This document shows, in pieces, positions 7,133-16,566 of a DNA stretch of 64,000 nt. The stretch is from assembly GCA_046330955.1 (NCBI GenBank), contig JAXLRT010000003.1, forward strand, positions 124,001 through 188,000, given 5' to 3'. The position numbers were made by a program, and so were the translations under genes. Origin of the DNA: JADJPO01 sp046330955. Its GTDB lineage: Bacteria > Actinomycetota > Actinomycetes > Actinomycetales > Kineosporiaceae. Under the pieces are notes generated by a model. The model was not told the origin of the DNA, searched no databases, and saw only the letters and a list, made by a program, of their open reading frames with translations. Every line of letters begins with the position of its first letter. Position 1 is the first letter of the stretch.

Positions 7133-8472
7133 CCCCCACCGCAACCGCCGAGGTCGGCCCGGTCGGACTGGTCGGCATGGACGTCGGCACCACCCGGGTC
7201 AAGGCCGTGGCCTTCGACCTGGGCGGCCGCCCGTTGCTCACCGCCGATGTGGCCACCCCGTGGCAGCACACCGCGGCCGGGGTCGAGATGGACGCCGCCG
7301 ACCTCGCCGCCGCGATCCGCACCGTCGTGGCCCGGGCCTGCACCGCGCTGGGACGGGTGGCCGGGCTCGGGGTGACCGGCATGGGCGAGTCCGGGGTCCT
7401 GACCGTGGGGACCGGCGCCGACCCGGACGAGGCCGCGCTGGCACCGATCCGTGCCTGGCACGACCTGCGGGGCGACGTCGCGGCCATCGAGACCGCCGTC
7501 GGCCGGACGGCGTTCGAGTCGGCCATCGGCATGCCGCTGGACCCGCAGCCCTCGCTGCCCAAGCTGCTGACGCTGCGCGCTGAATACCCGAGATCGGTTG
7601 CGGCGCAACGGTTCTGGTCGGTGCCCGAGTGGGCGGTGCGATTGCTCGGCGGCTCCCCCGGCAGCGAGCTGTCGCTGGCGAGCCGCACCGGCCTGCTCGA
7701 CGTCCTGGATGCCACCCCCTGGGCCGGCGCGATCGAGCTGCTCGGCGCCGACCTGCTCGGCGAGCCCCAGCCGGCCGGCACCCCCTGTGGCCAGGCCCTC
7801 GGCCTGCCAGAGGCGCCTCAACTGCGCGGCGCCGTCCTGGCCGTCGGCGGTCACGATCACCAGTGCGCCGCGCTGGCCGTGGGTGCCGCCCAGCACGGCA
7901 CGCTGTTCGACTCCCTCGGCACCGCCGAGGCGTTGTTGCGGTTCGCCGATGCGAGCACGATCCGGCGGGAGGCGATCCCGGCGCTGACCGCGGCCGGGCT
8001 CACCGTGGGACGCACCGTGGTCGCCGGCCAGGTGTGCATCCTGGCGGGGCTGCGCACCGGAATGGAGCTCGAGCGCGTGGTGACGGATCTGGGCGCCACC
8101 ACCCGCGACCTGCGCCGTGCCCTGGCCACCCGACCCGAGTGGGCGGACGCCGTCCGGCACGCGATCGATGGCGCCGCAACGGCACTGGCGGCCATCGAGG
8201 CGGCCGCCGGGGAGTACTCCTCGGTGCTGGCCGCCGGCGGCTGGTTGCACGACCCGGTGGTCCTCGCGGCCAAACAGGCCCAACTGCCCGGGCTGCGCAC
8301 CACCTCGCTGGACGAGGCCGGCGCCGCCGGCGCCGCCTACCTGGCCGGCATCGCCGCCGGCCTGCTGCCCCCGGTCGAGGACCTCGACGGTCCGCCGTGG
8401 GCTCTTGCGCACCACACCTCCCCCACCAACCCGATCGCCCTCGCATCACCGAACAGAGAGGCTCCCCGATGA
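7129..8472 (+). CDS. FGGY-family carbohydrate kinase
   Basis: A 447-residue sugar kinase of the xylulokinase/glycerokinase superfamily. The N-terminal ATPase core has GMDVGTTRVKAVAFD (phosphate-1, residues 16-30) and GVTGMGESG; the second domain has GGHDHQCAALA, SLGTAEALL and a late AAGGW adenosine motif. It is shorter than most family members (about 480-500). It should phosphorylate the incoming sugar, with the PfkB enzyme adding the second phosphate. GTG 7129 overlaps the LacI stop and its own stop overlaps the aldolase start, so translation is coupled on both sides. Substrate is inferred to be a ketohexose from the neighbours only. Confidence 0.85.
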   Translation: MTPTATAEVGPVGLVGMDVGTTRVKAVAFDLGGRPLLTADVATPWQHTAAGVEMDAADLAAAIRTVVARACTALGRVAGLGVTGMGESGVLTVGTGADPDEAALAPIRAWHDLRGDVAAIETAVGRTAFESAIGMPLDPQPSLPKLLTLRAEYPRSVAAQRFWSVPEWAVRLLGGSPGSELSLASRTGLLDVLDATPWAGAIELLGADLLGEPQPAGTPCGQALGLPEAPQLRGAVLAVGGHDHQCAALAVGAAQHGTLFDSLGTAEALLRFADASTIRREAIPALTAAGLTVGRTVVAGQVCILAGLRTGMELERVVTDLGATTRDLRRALATRPEWADAVRHAIDGAATALAAIEAAAGEYSSVLAAGGWLHDPVVLAAKQAQLPGLRTTSLDEAGAAGAAYLAGIAAGLLPPVEDLDGPPWALAHHTSPTNPIALASPNREAPR

Positions 8473-9359
8473 CCACCCTGGACGCCATTGCCAACCCGGA
8501 CGGCCGGTTCGCCGTCCTGGCCATGGATCAGCGGGCCAGTCTGCGCACGATGCTGACCACGGCGGGCCGGCCGGCCGAGGACGCCGACCTGACCGCCTTC
8601 AAGGTCGACGTGATCGGCGCCCTGTCGCCACTCGCCTCGGGCGTGCTGACCGATGTCGAGTACGGCGTGGACGCCGTCCGCTCCGGTGGTGCGCTGGCCG
8701 ACACCGCCGGCCTGCTGATCGCCGCCGAGCCCGCGGACAAGGAGAAGGTGGGCGGGGAGTACCGCACCACCCGCGACCCGGCCCGCAACGCCGCCTGGGT
8801 GCGCGAGAACACCGGGGACGCCATGAAGTTCCTGCTCTACTGGAACCCCGACCGCGCGGCCGACGAGCACGGTGACCTGGCCGAGATCGCGCTCGGCGTC
8901 ACCGGTGAGGTCGTGAAGGACTGCGCCGCAACGGGTATCCCCAGCGTCATCGAGCCGCTGGTGTCCTTCGCGCCCGGCCTCGAGCTGAGCCGGGAGCAGA
9001 AGGAGGCAGCCGTCGTCCGGTCGGCCACCCGGTTGGCGGCACTCGACATGGACCTGCTCAAGCTGGAGTGGCCCGGCGATGCCGCGGCCTGCGCCACGGT
9101 GAGCGAGAACCTCGGCCGGGTGCCGTGGGCGGTGCTGTCGGCGGGCGTGGCCTACGAGCAGTTCCTCGAGCGGGCCAGGATCGCGCTGGACGGCGGCGCC
9201 TGCGGCTTCATCGCCGGCCGGGCCATCTGGGGCGAGGCGGTCACCATGCCCGGCCCGGAGCGGCGGGCCTGGTTGGCCGAGGTCGCCGTCCCCCGGTTGC
9301 GGGGTCTGGTCGACCTGCTCGACGGGCACGGCCGGTCCTGGCGGGAGGTGCGGCCGTGA
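8469..9359 (+). CDS. LacD/YihT-like class I aldolase
   Basis: A 296-residue aldolase related to tagatose-1,6-bisphosphate aldolase LacD and sulfofructose-phosphate aldolase YihT. The Schiff-base lysine is probably Lys198 in LLKLEWPG; AMDQRASLR near residue 18 and GFIAGRAIWGEA near 247 are family landmarks. It would split a ketohexose bisphosphate into dihydroxyacetone phosphate and glyceraldehyde 3-phosphate. It lies between the FGGY kinase (ATGA overlap) and the ABC transporter ATPase (GTGA overlap). The absence of an isomerase and a sulfolactaldehyde reductase argues against a sulfoquinovose pathway. Confidence 0.82.
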   Translation: MTTLDAIANPDGRFAVLAMDQRASLRTMLTTAGRPAEDADLTAFKVDVIGALSPLASGVLTDVEYGVDAVRSGGALADTAGLLIAAEPADKEKVGGEYRTTRDPARNAAWVRENTGDAMKFLLYWNPDRAADEHGDLAEIALGVTGEVVKDCAATGIPSVIEPLVSFAPGLELSREQKEAAVVRSATRLAALDMDLLKLEWPGDAAACATVSENLGRVPWAVLSAGVAYEQFLERARIALDGGACGFIAGRAIWGEAVTMPGPERRAWLAEVAVPRLRGLVDLLDGHGRSWREVRP

Positions 9360-10135
9360 GCGAGACCCCCAGCGGCACGAAGGCGGTCCCCGCGCTCGAG
9401 GCGCGCGCCATCGTCAAGTCCTTCGGCACGGTGCGCGCGCTGCGCGGAGCCTCGTTCCAGGCCTACCCCGGTGAGGTCACCGCACTGGTCGGCGACAACG
9501 GCGCCGGCAAGTCGACCCTGATCAAGGTGCTCTCGGGGGTGTACTCCCCCGACGAGGGCGAGGTTCTGGTCGACGGCACGCCGGTCAACATCTCCAGCCC
9601 GCAGGCCGCCTCGGCCCTGGGCATCGAGACGGTCTATCAAGACCTGGCCCTGGCGCCCGACCTGGACGCCGCCTCGAACGTGTTCCTGGGTCGTGAGCTG
9701 CGCCGGTTCAAGGTGCTGCACGACCAGCCCGAGATGCGCAAGCGCACCGCGGCCAGCTTCGCCGAACTCGGCGTCGGCCTGGTGCAGGACCTGCGGGTGC
9801 CGGTCGCCTCGTTCTCCGGTGGCCAGCGCCAGTCGGTGGCCATCGCCCGCGCCGCGATGTGGGCGCAGCACGTGATCATCATGGACGAGCCCACCGCCGC
9901 GCTCGGGGTGATCCAGACCGCCAAGGTGCTGGAGCTGATCCACTCGGTGCGCGAGCGCGGCCTGGCCGTGGTGTTCATCTCGCACAACCTGCCCCAGGTG
10001 ATCGAGGTCTCCGATCGCATCGAGGTCATGCGCCTGGGTGCTCGCGTCGCGCGGTTCCGCCGGGGCGAGGCCGACGTCGAACGACTCATCGCCTCGATCT
10101 CCGGGGCCTACGCCAACGAGGGGGTGACCCAGTGA
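9356..10135 (+). CDS. sugar ABC importer ATPase, FrcA-like
   Basis: A 259-residue single-domain ATPase. Walker A is GDNGAGKST, the ABC signature is FSGGQRQ, Walker B is HVIIMDEPT, and the H-loop is VFISHN. Most carbohydrate importers of the CUT2 class have a duplicated ATPase of about 500 residues; single-domain ones such as FrcA of the fructose/mannose/ribose system are the minority, and this one resembles FrcA in length and in the ALGVIQT region. GTG start overlaps the aldolase stop by 4 bases, and its stop overlaps the permease start. Confidence 0.9.
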   Translation: MSETPSGTKAVPALEARAIVKSFGTVRALRGASFQAYPGEVTALVGDNGAGKSTLIKVLSGVYSPDEGEVLVDGTPVNISSPQAASALGIETVYQDLALAPDLDAASNVFLGRELRRFKVLHDQPEMRKRTAASFAELGVGLVQDLRVPVASFSGGQRQSVAIARAAMWAQHVIIMDEPTAALGVIQTAKVLELIHSVRERGLAVVFISHNLPQVIEVSDRIEVMRLGARVARFRRGEADVERLIASISGAYANEGVTQ

Positions 10136-11259
10136 GCGAGACCACCGAGCCGATCGAGTCGGCCACGCCGTCCCAGCCGGTGAACGGCGCCACCAAGGCT
10201 CTCGAGGCCGAGGTCGCGGCGGATGTCGCCGCCGCCGAGGAAGCGCAGCCGTCGCGGCTGCGGCAACTGATCGCCACACCGATCATGGCCACGCTGCTGT
10301 TCCTGGCCGTGCTGCTGGTGGCGTTCTCGATCCTGGCGCCGGGCAAGTTCGGCACCACGTCGAACCTGACCCTGCTGGCGCAGAACGTCGCCATCCTGAC
10401 CGTGGCCAGCGTGGGGACGACGTTCATCATCGCCACCGCGGGCATCGACCTGTCGATCCCGAGCGGGATCATCCTGGGCGAGGTGTTCGCCGCCCAGGCC
10501 CTGAGCTGGATCACGGTCGGGGACGGCAAGGCGATCGACGTCCCGGCCGACCAGACCAAGGCCACCTACATCCTGGCGGCGCTGGCGGGCGCTCTGATCG
10601 GTGGGTTGGTGATCGGCGCCATCAACGGCGTCCTGGTGGCCTACATGCACATCCCGCCGATGCTGGCCACCCTGGGCACGCTCGGCGCCGGCCTCGGCGT
10701 GGCGCTGCTGCTGCGCAAGGGCGTCAACGTGGCGTCCTACGCCCTCAACCCGGTCGCCACCGGCAAGCTGATCCCTGGCATCCCCGGGCTGACCAACCTG
10801 GTGTTGATCGGCCTGATCGTGGTGGTCATCGGGTATGTCGCGCTGCACCACTCGGTGTTCGGTCGGCACACCCTGGCCATCGGGTCCAGCGAGGAGGCCG
10901 CCCGCCGGGTGGGTCTGCGGGTCGAGCGCCACCTGTTGAAGGTCTACATGCTCGGTGGCCTGGCCAACGGCTTCGCCGGCTTCCTGTCGCTGGCCTACTT
11001 CTCCACCACCTCGGTGGGGGGTCACTCGACCGACAACCTGCAGGCGATCACCTCCGTCGCCCTGGGCGGCACCAGCCTGTTCGGCGGCGTGGCAACCATC
11101 ATCGGCACGCTGATCGGGGTCTGGATCCCGGCGGTGTTGCAGAACGGCTTCATCATCACCGGCGTCAACCCCTACTGGCAGATGATCGCCGTCGGCATCG
11201 TCCTGGTGCTGGCCGTGTGGTCCGACCAGTTGCGACGCCGCTCCCAGAACCGGCGCTGA
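10132..11259 (+). CDS. sugar ABC importer permease, FrcC/RbsC-like
   Basis: A 375-residue permease of the BPD_transp_2 family with about nine or ten membrane segments beginning near residue 52. The conserved AGIDLSIPSGII loop is typical of ribose/fructose-class permeases. An unusually long, Ala/Glu-rich cytoplasmic N-terminus (about 45 residues) precedes the first span. GTG 10132 overlaps the ATPase stop. It forms the channel through which the ATPase at 9356 and binding protein at 11342 import a monosaccharide. Confidence 0.9.
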   Translation: MSETTEPIESATPSQPVNGATKALEAEVAADVAAAEEAQPSRLRQLIATPIMATLLFLAVLLVAFSILAPGKFGTTSNLTLLAQNVAILTVASVGTTFIIATAGIDLSIPSGIILGEVFAAQALSWITVGDGKAIDVPADQTKATYILAALAGALIGGLVIGAINGVLVAYMHIPPMLATLGTLGAGLGVALLLRKGVNVASYALNPVATGKLIPGIPGLTNLVLIGLIVVVIGYVALHHSVFGRHTLAIGSSEEAARRVGLRVERHLLKVYMLGGLANGFAGFLSLAYFSTTSVGGHSTDNLQAITSVALGGTSLFGGVATIIGTLIGVWIPAVLQNGFIITGVNPYWQMIAVGIVLVLAVWSDQLRRRSQNRR

Positions 11260-11341
11260 ACCACGGCGCCAGCAAGAGCACGGCCAGCTCCACAGCACCA
11301 CAAGCGGTTCAGATGAGACACCACAACATGAAGGAGTCACT

Positions 11342-12364
11342 GTGAAGACCACCCGGCTCATCGGTGCGTCGGCGGTCGCGATCGGCGCGCTCGTCCTGGC
11401 GGCCTGCGGCTCGTCCAGCACCTCGTCCTCGGGCTCCACCTCGGCGGCCGCCGGCGGGGCATCCTCGGCTGCCGGGGGCAGCGGCGGCAAGAAGATCACC
11501 CTCATGGTCGGCGTCAAGGGCGACCCGTTCTACATCTCCATGGAGTGTGGCGCGAAGGAGGCCGTCGCGGCGGCCGGCGCCACGCTCGACGTCCAGGGTC
11601 CGGACAAGTTCGACGCCACCCTGCAGAACCCGATGCTGGACGCCGTCGCGGCCTCCAAGCCGGACGCGCTGCTGGTTGCCCCGAACGACGCCAAGGCCTC
11701 GACTCCGTCGCTGAAGCGGATCCAGGACGCCGGCACCAAGGTCGTGCTGGTCGACACCGCGGTGGAGGACACCACCATCGGCGTCTCCCGGATCGCCACC
11801 AACAACGAGCTCGGTGGCGAGAAGGCCGCCGAGGCGTTGCAGACCCTGGGCCTGAAGTCCGGCTCCAAGGTGCTGGTCATCTCGACCGACCCCGGCATCA
11901 CCTCGGTCGACGCCCGTATCGCCGGCTTCAACAAGAAGGCCAAGGAGCTGGGCTTCGTCCTGGTCTCCGAGGCCCAGTACTCGCACAACCAGGCCGCCGA
12001 GGGCGCCAAGGTGATCTCCGCCGCGCTGGCGAAGGACGCCGACCTGGCGGGCGTGTTCGCCACCAACCTGTTCACCGCGCAGGGTGTGGCGACCGGTGTG
12101 AAGCAGGCCGGCAAGTCCGGCACGGTCAAGGTCGTCGGCTTCGACGCCGGTCCGGACCAGATGAAGCAGCTGGCCGCCGGTGACGTGCAGGCGCTCGTGG
12201 CGCAGAAGCCCTTCGACATCGGCAAGCAGGGTGTCGAGCAGGCTCTGGCCGCACTGTCCGGTGGTTCGGTGACCGCCAAGATCGAGACCGAGTCCCTGGT
12301 CGTGACCAAGGACAACATGGCTCAGCCGGACGTCGCGAAGTACATCTACAAGGCTGGTTGCTGA
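11342..12364 (+). CDS. sugar-binding lipoprotein, FrcB/RbsB-like
   Basis: A 340-residue periplasmic-binding-type lipoprotein (Peripla_BP_4). The signal peptide ends in LAAC with lipidated Cys22, then a Ser/Gly/Ala-rich linker to about residue 50, then the two-lobed ribose-binding fold. It delivers the sugar to the permease. AAGGAG lies 5 nt before GTG 11342. An 82-base gap separates it from the permease gene, the only real gap in the operon; a strong hairpin follows the stop. High expression of the binding protein relative to the other genes would be usual. Confidence 0.92.
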   Translation: MKTTRLIGASAVAIGALVLAACGSSSTSSSGSTSAAAGGASSAAGGSGGKKITLMVGVKGDPFYISMECGAKEAVAAAGATLDVQGPDKFDATLQNPMLDAVAASKPDALLVAPNDAKASTPSLKRIQDAGTKVVLVDTAVEDTTIGVSRIATNNELGGEKAAEALQTLGLKSGSKVLVISTDPGITSVDARIAGFNKKAKELGFVLVSEAQYSHNQAAEGAKVISAALAKDADLAGVFATNLFTAQGVATGVKQAGKSGTVKVVGFDAGPDQMKQLAAGDVQALVAQKPFDIGKQGVEQALAALSGGSVTAKIETESLVVTKDNMAQPDVAKYIYKAGC

Positions 12365-12375
12365 CCCGCTGATCC

Positions 12376-12418
12376 GCTCCTGGCCCCGTTCTGCCCCCTC
12401 ACGAACGGGGTCAGGAGC
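12376..12418 (+). terminator. terminator of the ketose operon
   Basis: GCTCCTGGCCCCGTTC (12376-12391) pairs with GAACGGGGTCAGGAGC (12403-12418) at 15 of 16 positions around an 11-base loop. No T-tract follows, as is common in high-GC actinobacteria. Confidence 0.75.
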
Positions 12419-12422
12419 CTCC

Positions 12423-12525
12423 AACCCGCTCATGCTCCACAGCTGACGCCTCATGCTCCGTAGGAGTGCAGGTTTGGGCGCCTCACGGCCCCGAACCTGC
12501 ACACCTGCGGAGCATGAGCCGGTTT
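12423..12525. repeat. palindromic dispersed repeat, copy A
   Basis: Contains TCATGCTCC at 12430-12438 and 12451-12459 and GGAGCATGA at 12509-12517. Arms 12448-12478 and 12490-12520 match at 27 of 31 positions and could form a long hairpin with an 11-base loop; an outer pair (AACCCGCTCATGCTCC with its near-complement ending at 12524) surrounds it. It ends just before the -10 box of the PadR gene. Confidence 0.75.
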
Positions 12526-12530
12526 AGGCT
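12525..12530 (+). promoter_or_regulatory. -10 box of leaderless padR-type gene
   Basis: TAGGCT ends 6 nt before ATG 12537. It directly abuts the end of repeat copy A, so the repeat may affect this promoter. Confidence 0.5.
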
Positions 12531-12536
12531 CCGGGT

Positions 12537-13199
12537 ATGGCGGCGCTGGCGACCACGATCAGTGTGTTGGGGGCGGTCGCCCTGTTCGAGCCGGTCAACG
12601 GCTACCAGGTGCGCCGCGAGCTGCTCAGCTGGCAAGTGGACCAGTGGGCGCAGATCAAACCCGGCTCGATCTACTCGATGCTGGCCACGCTCACCCGCGA
12701 GGGGTACGTCGAGCGCCACGACATCTCGGACGACGGCCGGCCCGTCGCCGTCCACACCACCACCGCGGCAGGTCGCCACCGCCTCGCACAGCTGCTCGAC
12801 CAGGCGCTGACCGAGGCAGATCCGTTGTCGCCGTTGCCCTTTCACGTCGCCCTGATGATGGCCGGGCTGCTCCCCCGCGAGCGGGTGACGGCCTGCCTGA
12901 CCCGCCGGCTCGACAATCTCGACGGCCTCGATCGCGACCTGCGCGGCAAGCTCGACCTGATGACCGCCGGCGAGCGCACTCCCCCGGACGTGGTGGACGT
13001 CGTCCGGCTCAGCCACGACCTGGTGCGCACCGAGATGGCCTGGGTGCGGGGGCGCCTGGCCGACCTCGCGGCAGGCCGGTTCACCTTCCTCGGGGAACCC
13101 GCGACCTGGACGCCGCCCCCGGACGATCCGGGTCACCAGATGACGGCCGAGCGCGCGCGGTACCGCCGGTTGCTGGCCCTGCCCGACTCCGGCGACTGA
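12537..13199 (+). CDS. PadR-family transcriptional regulator
   Basis: A 220-residue PadR regulator. The N-terminal winged helix spans about residues 8-85, with GYQVRRELLSWQVDQWAQIKPGSIYSMLATLTREGYVE as recognition region (written here across its length as residues 22-58), followed by the wing HDISDDGRPVAVH. The C-terminal part (about 95-200) is a helical dimerisation domain. It sits just upstream of a DrrAB-like exporter and probably represses it through the palindrome at 13271-13286, with a drug or metabolite releasing it. Confidence 0.85.
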   Translation: MAALATTISVLGAVALFEPVNGYQVRRELLSWQVDQWAQIKPGSIYSMLATLTREGYVERHDISDDGRPVAVHTTTAAGRHRLAQLLDQALTEADPLSPLPFHVALMMAGLLPRERVTACLTRRLDNLDGLDRDLRGKLDLMTAGERTPPDVVDVVRLSHDLVRTEMAWVRGRLADLAAGRFTFLGEPATWTPPPDDPGHQMTAERARYRRLLALPDSGD

Positions 13200-13237
13200 C
13201 CCACACCCTGGACGACGCGCCATCCCTCGCCCTCGAC

Positions 13238-13266
13238 GCGACAGACCGGCCGAGGGTTGCTAGCGT
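13238..13266 (+). promoter_or_regulatory. promoter of the exporter operon
   Basis: GCGACA (13238-13243), a 17-base spacer, TAGCGT (13261-13266). Predicted transcription start is about 13273, inside the palindrome that follows. Confidence 0.45.
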
Positions 13267-13270
13267 CATG

Positions 13271-13286
13271 TATTCAAACTTGAATA
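13271..13286. promoter_or_regulatory. palindromic operator TATTCAA-AC-TTGAATA
   Basis: Perfect 7-base arms around AC, at the predicted transcription start of the ABC exporter. It is an AT-rich island in a GC-rich genome. The PadR protein encoded at 12537 is the likely binder. A further 7-base hairpin (CCCTCAC/GTGAGGG, 13301-13319) lies in the leader. Confidence 0.6.
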
Positions 13287-13371
13287 TCATCGCGAGTTGA
13301 CCCTCACATCGCGTGAGGGCCTACACCGGACGTCGTCCCGGCTCACCCACTCGTCCACCGAGAGGACCCCC

Positions 13372-14328
<957 letters not shown>

Positions 14329-14331
14329 GCC

Positions 14332-15087
14332 GTGCGCTTCGCCCGTGAGTCCTTCATCGTCTTTCGTCGCCAACTGCGCATGAATCTGCGCAACCCGGCC
14401 TGGGTGATCATCGGTCTGACCCAGCCGGTGCTCTACCTGCTGCTGTTCGGGCCGTTGCTGAAGCCCATGACGGCCCAGTTCGGCGCCCAGAACGCCTACA
14501 CGTTCTTCGTGCCCGGGTTGCTGGTGCAGCTCGGGGTCTTCGGCGCCTTCTTCGCCGGCTTCGGCCTGATCGCCGAGTGGCGCGAGGGCGTCGTCGAGGC
14601 CGAACGGGTCACCCCGGCCAGCCGGACGGCGTTGCTGGTCGGCCGGCTCGGCCGCGACCTGCTGCAGATCCTGGCCCAGGCCATCGTGTTGTGCGGGTTG
14701 GGGTATGCCCTGGGGATGCGGGCCTCGGTGACCGGGCTGGTGATCGGGGTCCTGCTCACGGTGCTGCTCGGCGCCGCGTGCTCGGCGGCGTCCTATGCGG
14801 TGGCCCTGACCACCAAGAGCGAGGACGTCATGGCCCCGATCCTGAACTCGGTGCTGCTGCCGGTGCTGCTGCTCTCGGGCATCCTGCTGCCGATGACCCT
14901 CGGCCCGGCCTGGCTGCAGACGGTCAGCGACTACATGCCGATCAAGCACGTGGTGGACGGCGTGCGGTCCTCGTTCGCCGGTGACCTCGCCTCGTCCAGC
15001 GTGCTGTGGGGATCGGTGTGGGCCGTCGTCCTGACCGGCCTGGCCGTGTACTGGGGCACCAGCACCTTCCGCAAGGAGAACGCCTGA
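14332..15087 (+). CDS. ABC-2 type exporter permease, DrrB-like
   Basis: A 251-residue ABC-2 permease with six predicted membrane segments (first near residue 22, last near 225). The EWREGVVEAERVTPASR coupling region after span two is typical. It pairs with the ATPase at 13372 to export a hydrophobic compound or lipid; the cargo is unknown. GTG 14332 lies 3 nt after the ATPase stop. The PadR gene upstream suggests drug- or metabolite-inducible expression. Confidence 0.88.
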   Translation: MRFARESFIVFRRQLRMNLRNPAWVIIGLTQPVLYLLLFGPLLKPMTAQFGAQNAYTFFVPGLLVQLGVFGAFFAGFGLIAEWREGVVEAERVTPASRTALLVGRLGRDLLQILAQAIVLCGLGYALGMRASVTGLVIGVLLTVLLGAACSAASYAVALTTKSEDVMAPILNSVLLPVLLLSGILLPMTLGPAWLQTVSDYMPIKHVVDGVRSSFAGDLASSSVLWGSVWAVVLTGLAVYWGTSTFRKENA

Positions 15088-15120
15088 CCTGCGGCGCCGA
15101 CCTCGTGCCCTCGCCCCAGC

Positions 15121-15241
15121 ACCCCACCAAACCTGCTCATGCTCCGCAGGCGACGACTCATGCTCCGCAGCCGTCGCTCTACACGACCCCGACGGAGCAT
15201 CGAGAGTCGGCTACGGAGCATGAGCAGGTTGGTCGGGGTGG
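15121..15241. repeat. palindromic dispersed repeat, copy B
   Basis: TCATGCTCC at 15137-15145 and 15158-15166 faces a degenerate GGAGCAT at 15194-15200 and GGAGCATGA at 15215-15223. Outer arms 15121-15149 and 15211-15239 match at about 25 of 29 positions. The right end (15213-15241) is 28/30 identical to the right end of copy C, so the copies share ancestry beyond the short core. Confidence 0.75.
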
Positions 15242-15342
15242 TCTTGGGGGGCGGGACACGAGTGACCGTTACGTGGGAAATTGCTGTGAATTGGACGCCG
15301 GCCCTGGCGCCGGACGCGACCAGGAGCGAAGCTCGTGATGTG

Positions 15343-16383
15343 ATGAACATCACCGCGCGGCGCGGCAGCTCGTCGGACGGCGTGCTGGGGCGCTGGCGCA
15401 CCGACCCCCGGCTGCAGGCCGGCGGCTGGGTGCTGCTGCCGTTGCGCGCCTTCCTGGGCGCCACCTTCCTGTACGCGGGCGCGTCCAAGCTGCTCGACCC
15501 CACCTACCTGGACGCCGCCTCGCCGCTGAGCGTGCACGCCCAGATGCTGCGCTCCGCCGTCACGTCGCCGATCGGTGGCCTGGTGTCGGTCGCGGCGGGG
15601 CACGCCGTCCTGGCCGGCCTGGTCATCGCCTTCGGTGAGATCGCCGTGGGCCTGGGCACGCTGCTCGGGTTGATGACCCGGCTGTCCGCCGCGGGCGGAT
15701 TGCTGTTGGCGCTCAACTTCTTCCTCACCGTGAGCTGGACGACGCACCCCTACTACGTGGGGGCGGACATCGGGTACGTCTTCGCCTGGACGCCGCTGCT
15801 GATCGCCGGGGACGGTGGGGTCTACTCGCTCAGTGCCCGGCTGCGCGCCGGAGTACGTCGGCAGCTGCGGCTGTCCGCCCAGCCCACGACACGCGAGACC
15901 GTCCAGCTCCGTCACGAGGTCGAGCGCCGCACCCTGGTGCGCACTGGCCTGGTGGCCGCCGTCCTCGGCGCGATCACCGTGACCCTCGGGACGGTGACCG
16001 CCCTGGTGCGTCGTCCCGGGGGCGCGGCCGGCACGGCGCGCGGCCGGACACCCGCCACCGCCACCGCGTCGGCGAGGTCGACGAGCGGCACCGGCGCCGT
16101 CATCACCCAGGCTGCGAGCGTCGCGGTGGGCTCGTCGTTCAGCTTCACCACCCCGGACGGCCGCGCGGCATACCTGTTGCACCCCACGGCCACCCGATTC
16201 GTGGCCTACGACGCGACCTGCACCCATCAGGGGTGCCCGGTCGCCTTCGTCGGCCCCGGGTTCCGGTGCCCCTGCCACGGCGCAACCTACGACGATGCCG
16301 GTCAGGTCACCGGCGGCCCCGCGCCCGCTCCGCTCACCGAGATCCCGGTCGCCGTGGTCGGCGACAATGTCACCTTGACCTGA
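15343..16383 (+). CDS. DoxX-Rieske fusion membrane oxidoreductase
   Basis: A 346-residue fusion. Residues 28-160 are a DoxX/DoxD-like module with four membrane spans; a fifth span lies at about 201-222. After a Thr/Ala/Ser-rich linker, residues 255-346 form a Rieske domain with box 1 CTHQGC (Cys293, His295) and box 2 CPCH (Cys309, His312) as 2Fe-2S ligands and Cys298/Cys311 as the structural disulfide, as in bc1-type Rieske proteins. It probably oxidises a small substrate such as a sulfur compound or quinol outside the membrane; the role is inferred. ATG 15343 or GTG 15340 are both possible; repeat copy B lies just upstream. Confidence 0.82.
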   Translation: MNITARRGSSSDGVLGRWRTDPRLQAGGWVLLPLRAFLGATFLYAGASKLLDPTYLDAASPLSVHAQMLRSAVTSPIGGLVSVAAGHAVLAGLVIAFGEIAVGLGTLLGLMTRLSAAGGLLLALNFFLTVSWTTHPYYVGADIGYVFAWTPLLIAGDGGVYSLSARLRAGVRRQLRLSAQPTTRETVQLRHEVERRTLVRTGLVAAVLGAITVTLGTVTALVRRPGGAAGTARGRTPATATASARSTSGTGAVITQAASVAVGSSFSFTTPDGRAAYLLHPTATRFVAYDATCTHQGCPVAFVGPGFRCPCHGATYDDAGQVTGGPAPAPLTEIPVAVVGDNVTLT

Positions 16384-16440
16384 GTACGGCGGCACGTCGC
16401 GTGCCTGAAGCTGAGCTGGTCGCCGTCCGCCCGGTTCTCA

Positions 16441-16555
16441 CGGTTCTCGCCATGCTCCTCAGGTGTGAGGCTCGCGGCCTCTGGACCGCACAAAACCGTT
16501 CAGCTGCGGAGCATGACGGGGCGCCCACGGAGCATGAGCGGGTTGGTTGGGGTGG
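16441..16555. repeat. palindromic dispersed repeat, copy C
   Basis: CATGCTCC at 16451-16458 faces GGAGCATGA at 16508-16516 and 16529-16537. The right edge 16527-16556 matches copy B at 28 of 30 positions, while the left arm is more degraded. It fills the gap between the convergent DoxX-Rieske and SIMPL-domain genes. Confidence 0.7.
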
Positions 16556-16566
16556 TGGGGTCGGCG

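Noticed and set aside
5085..9359. Sulfoquinovose (sulfo-EMP) pathway
   Set aside because: Aldolase and PfkB kinase could suggest it, but no isomerase, sulfoquinovosidase or sulfolactaldehyde reductase is present and a FGGY kinase plus FrcACB-like importer fit a plain ketose better.
13268..13300. Ten-codon ORF in the exporter leader
   Set aside because: It is made by the palindrome itself and its ATG lies upstream of the predicted transcription start.
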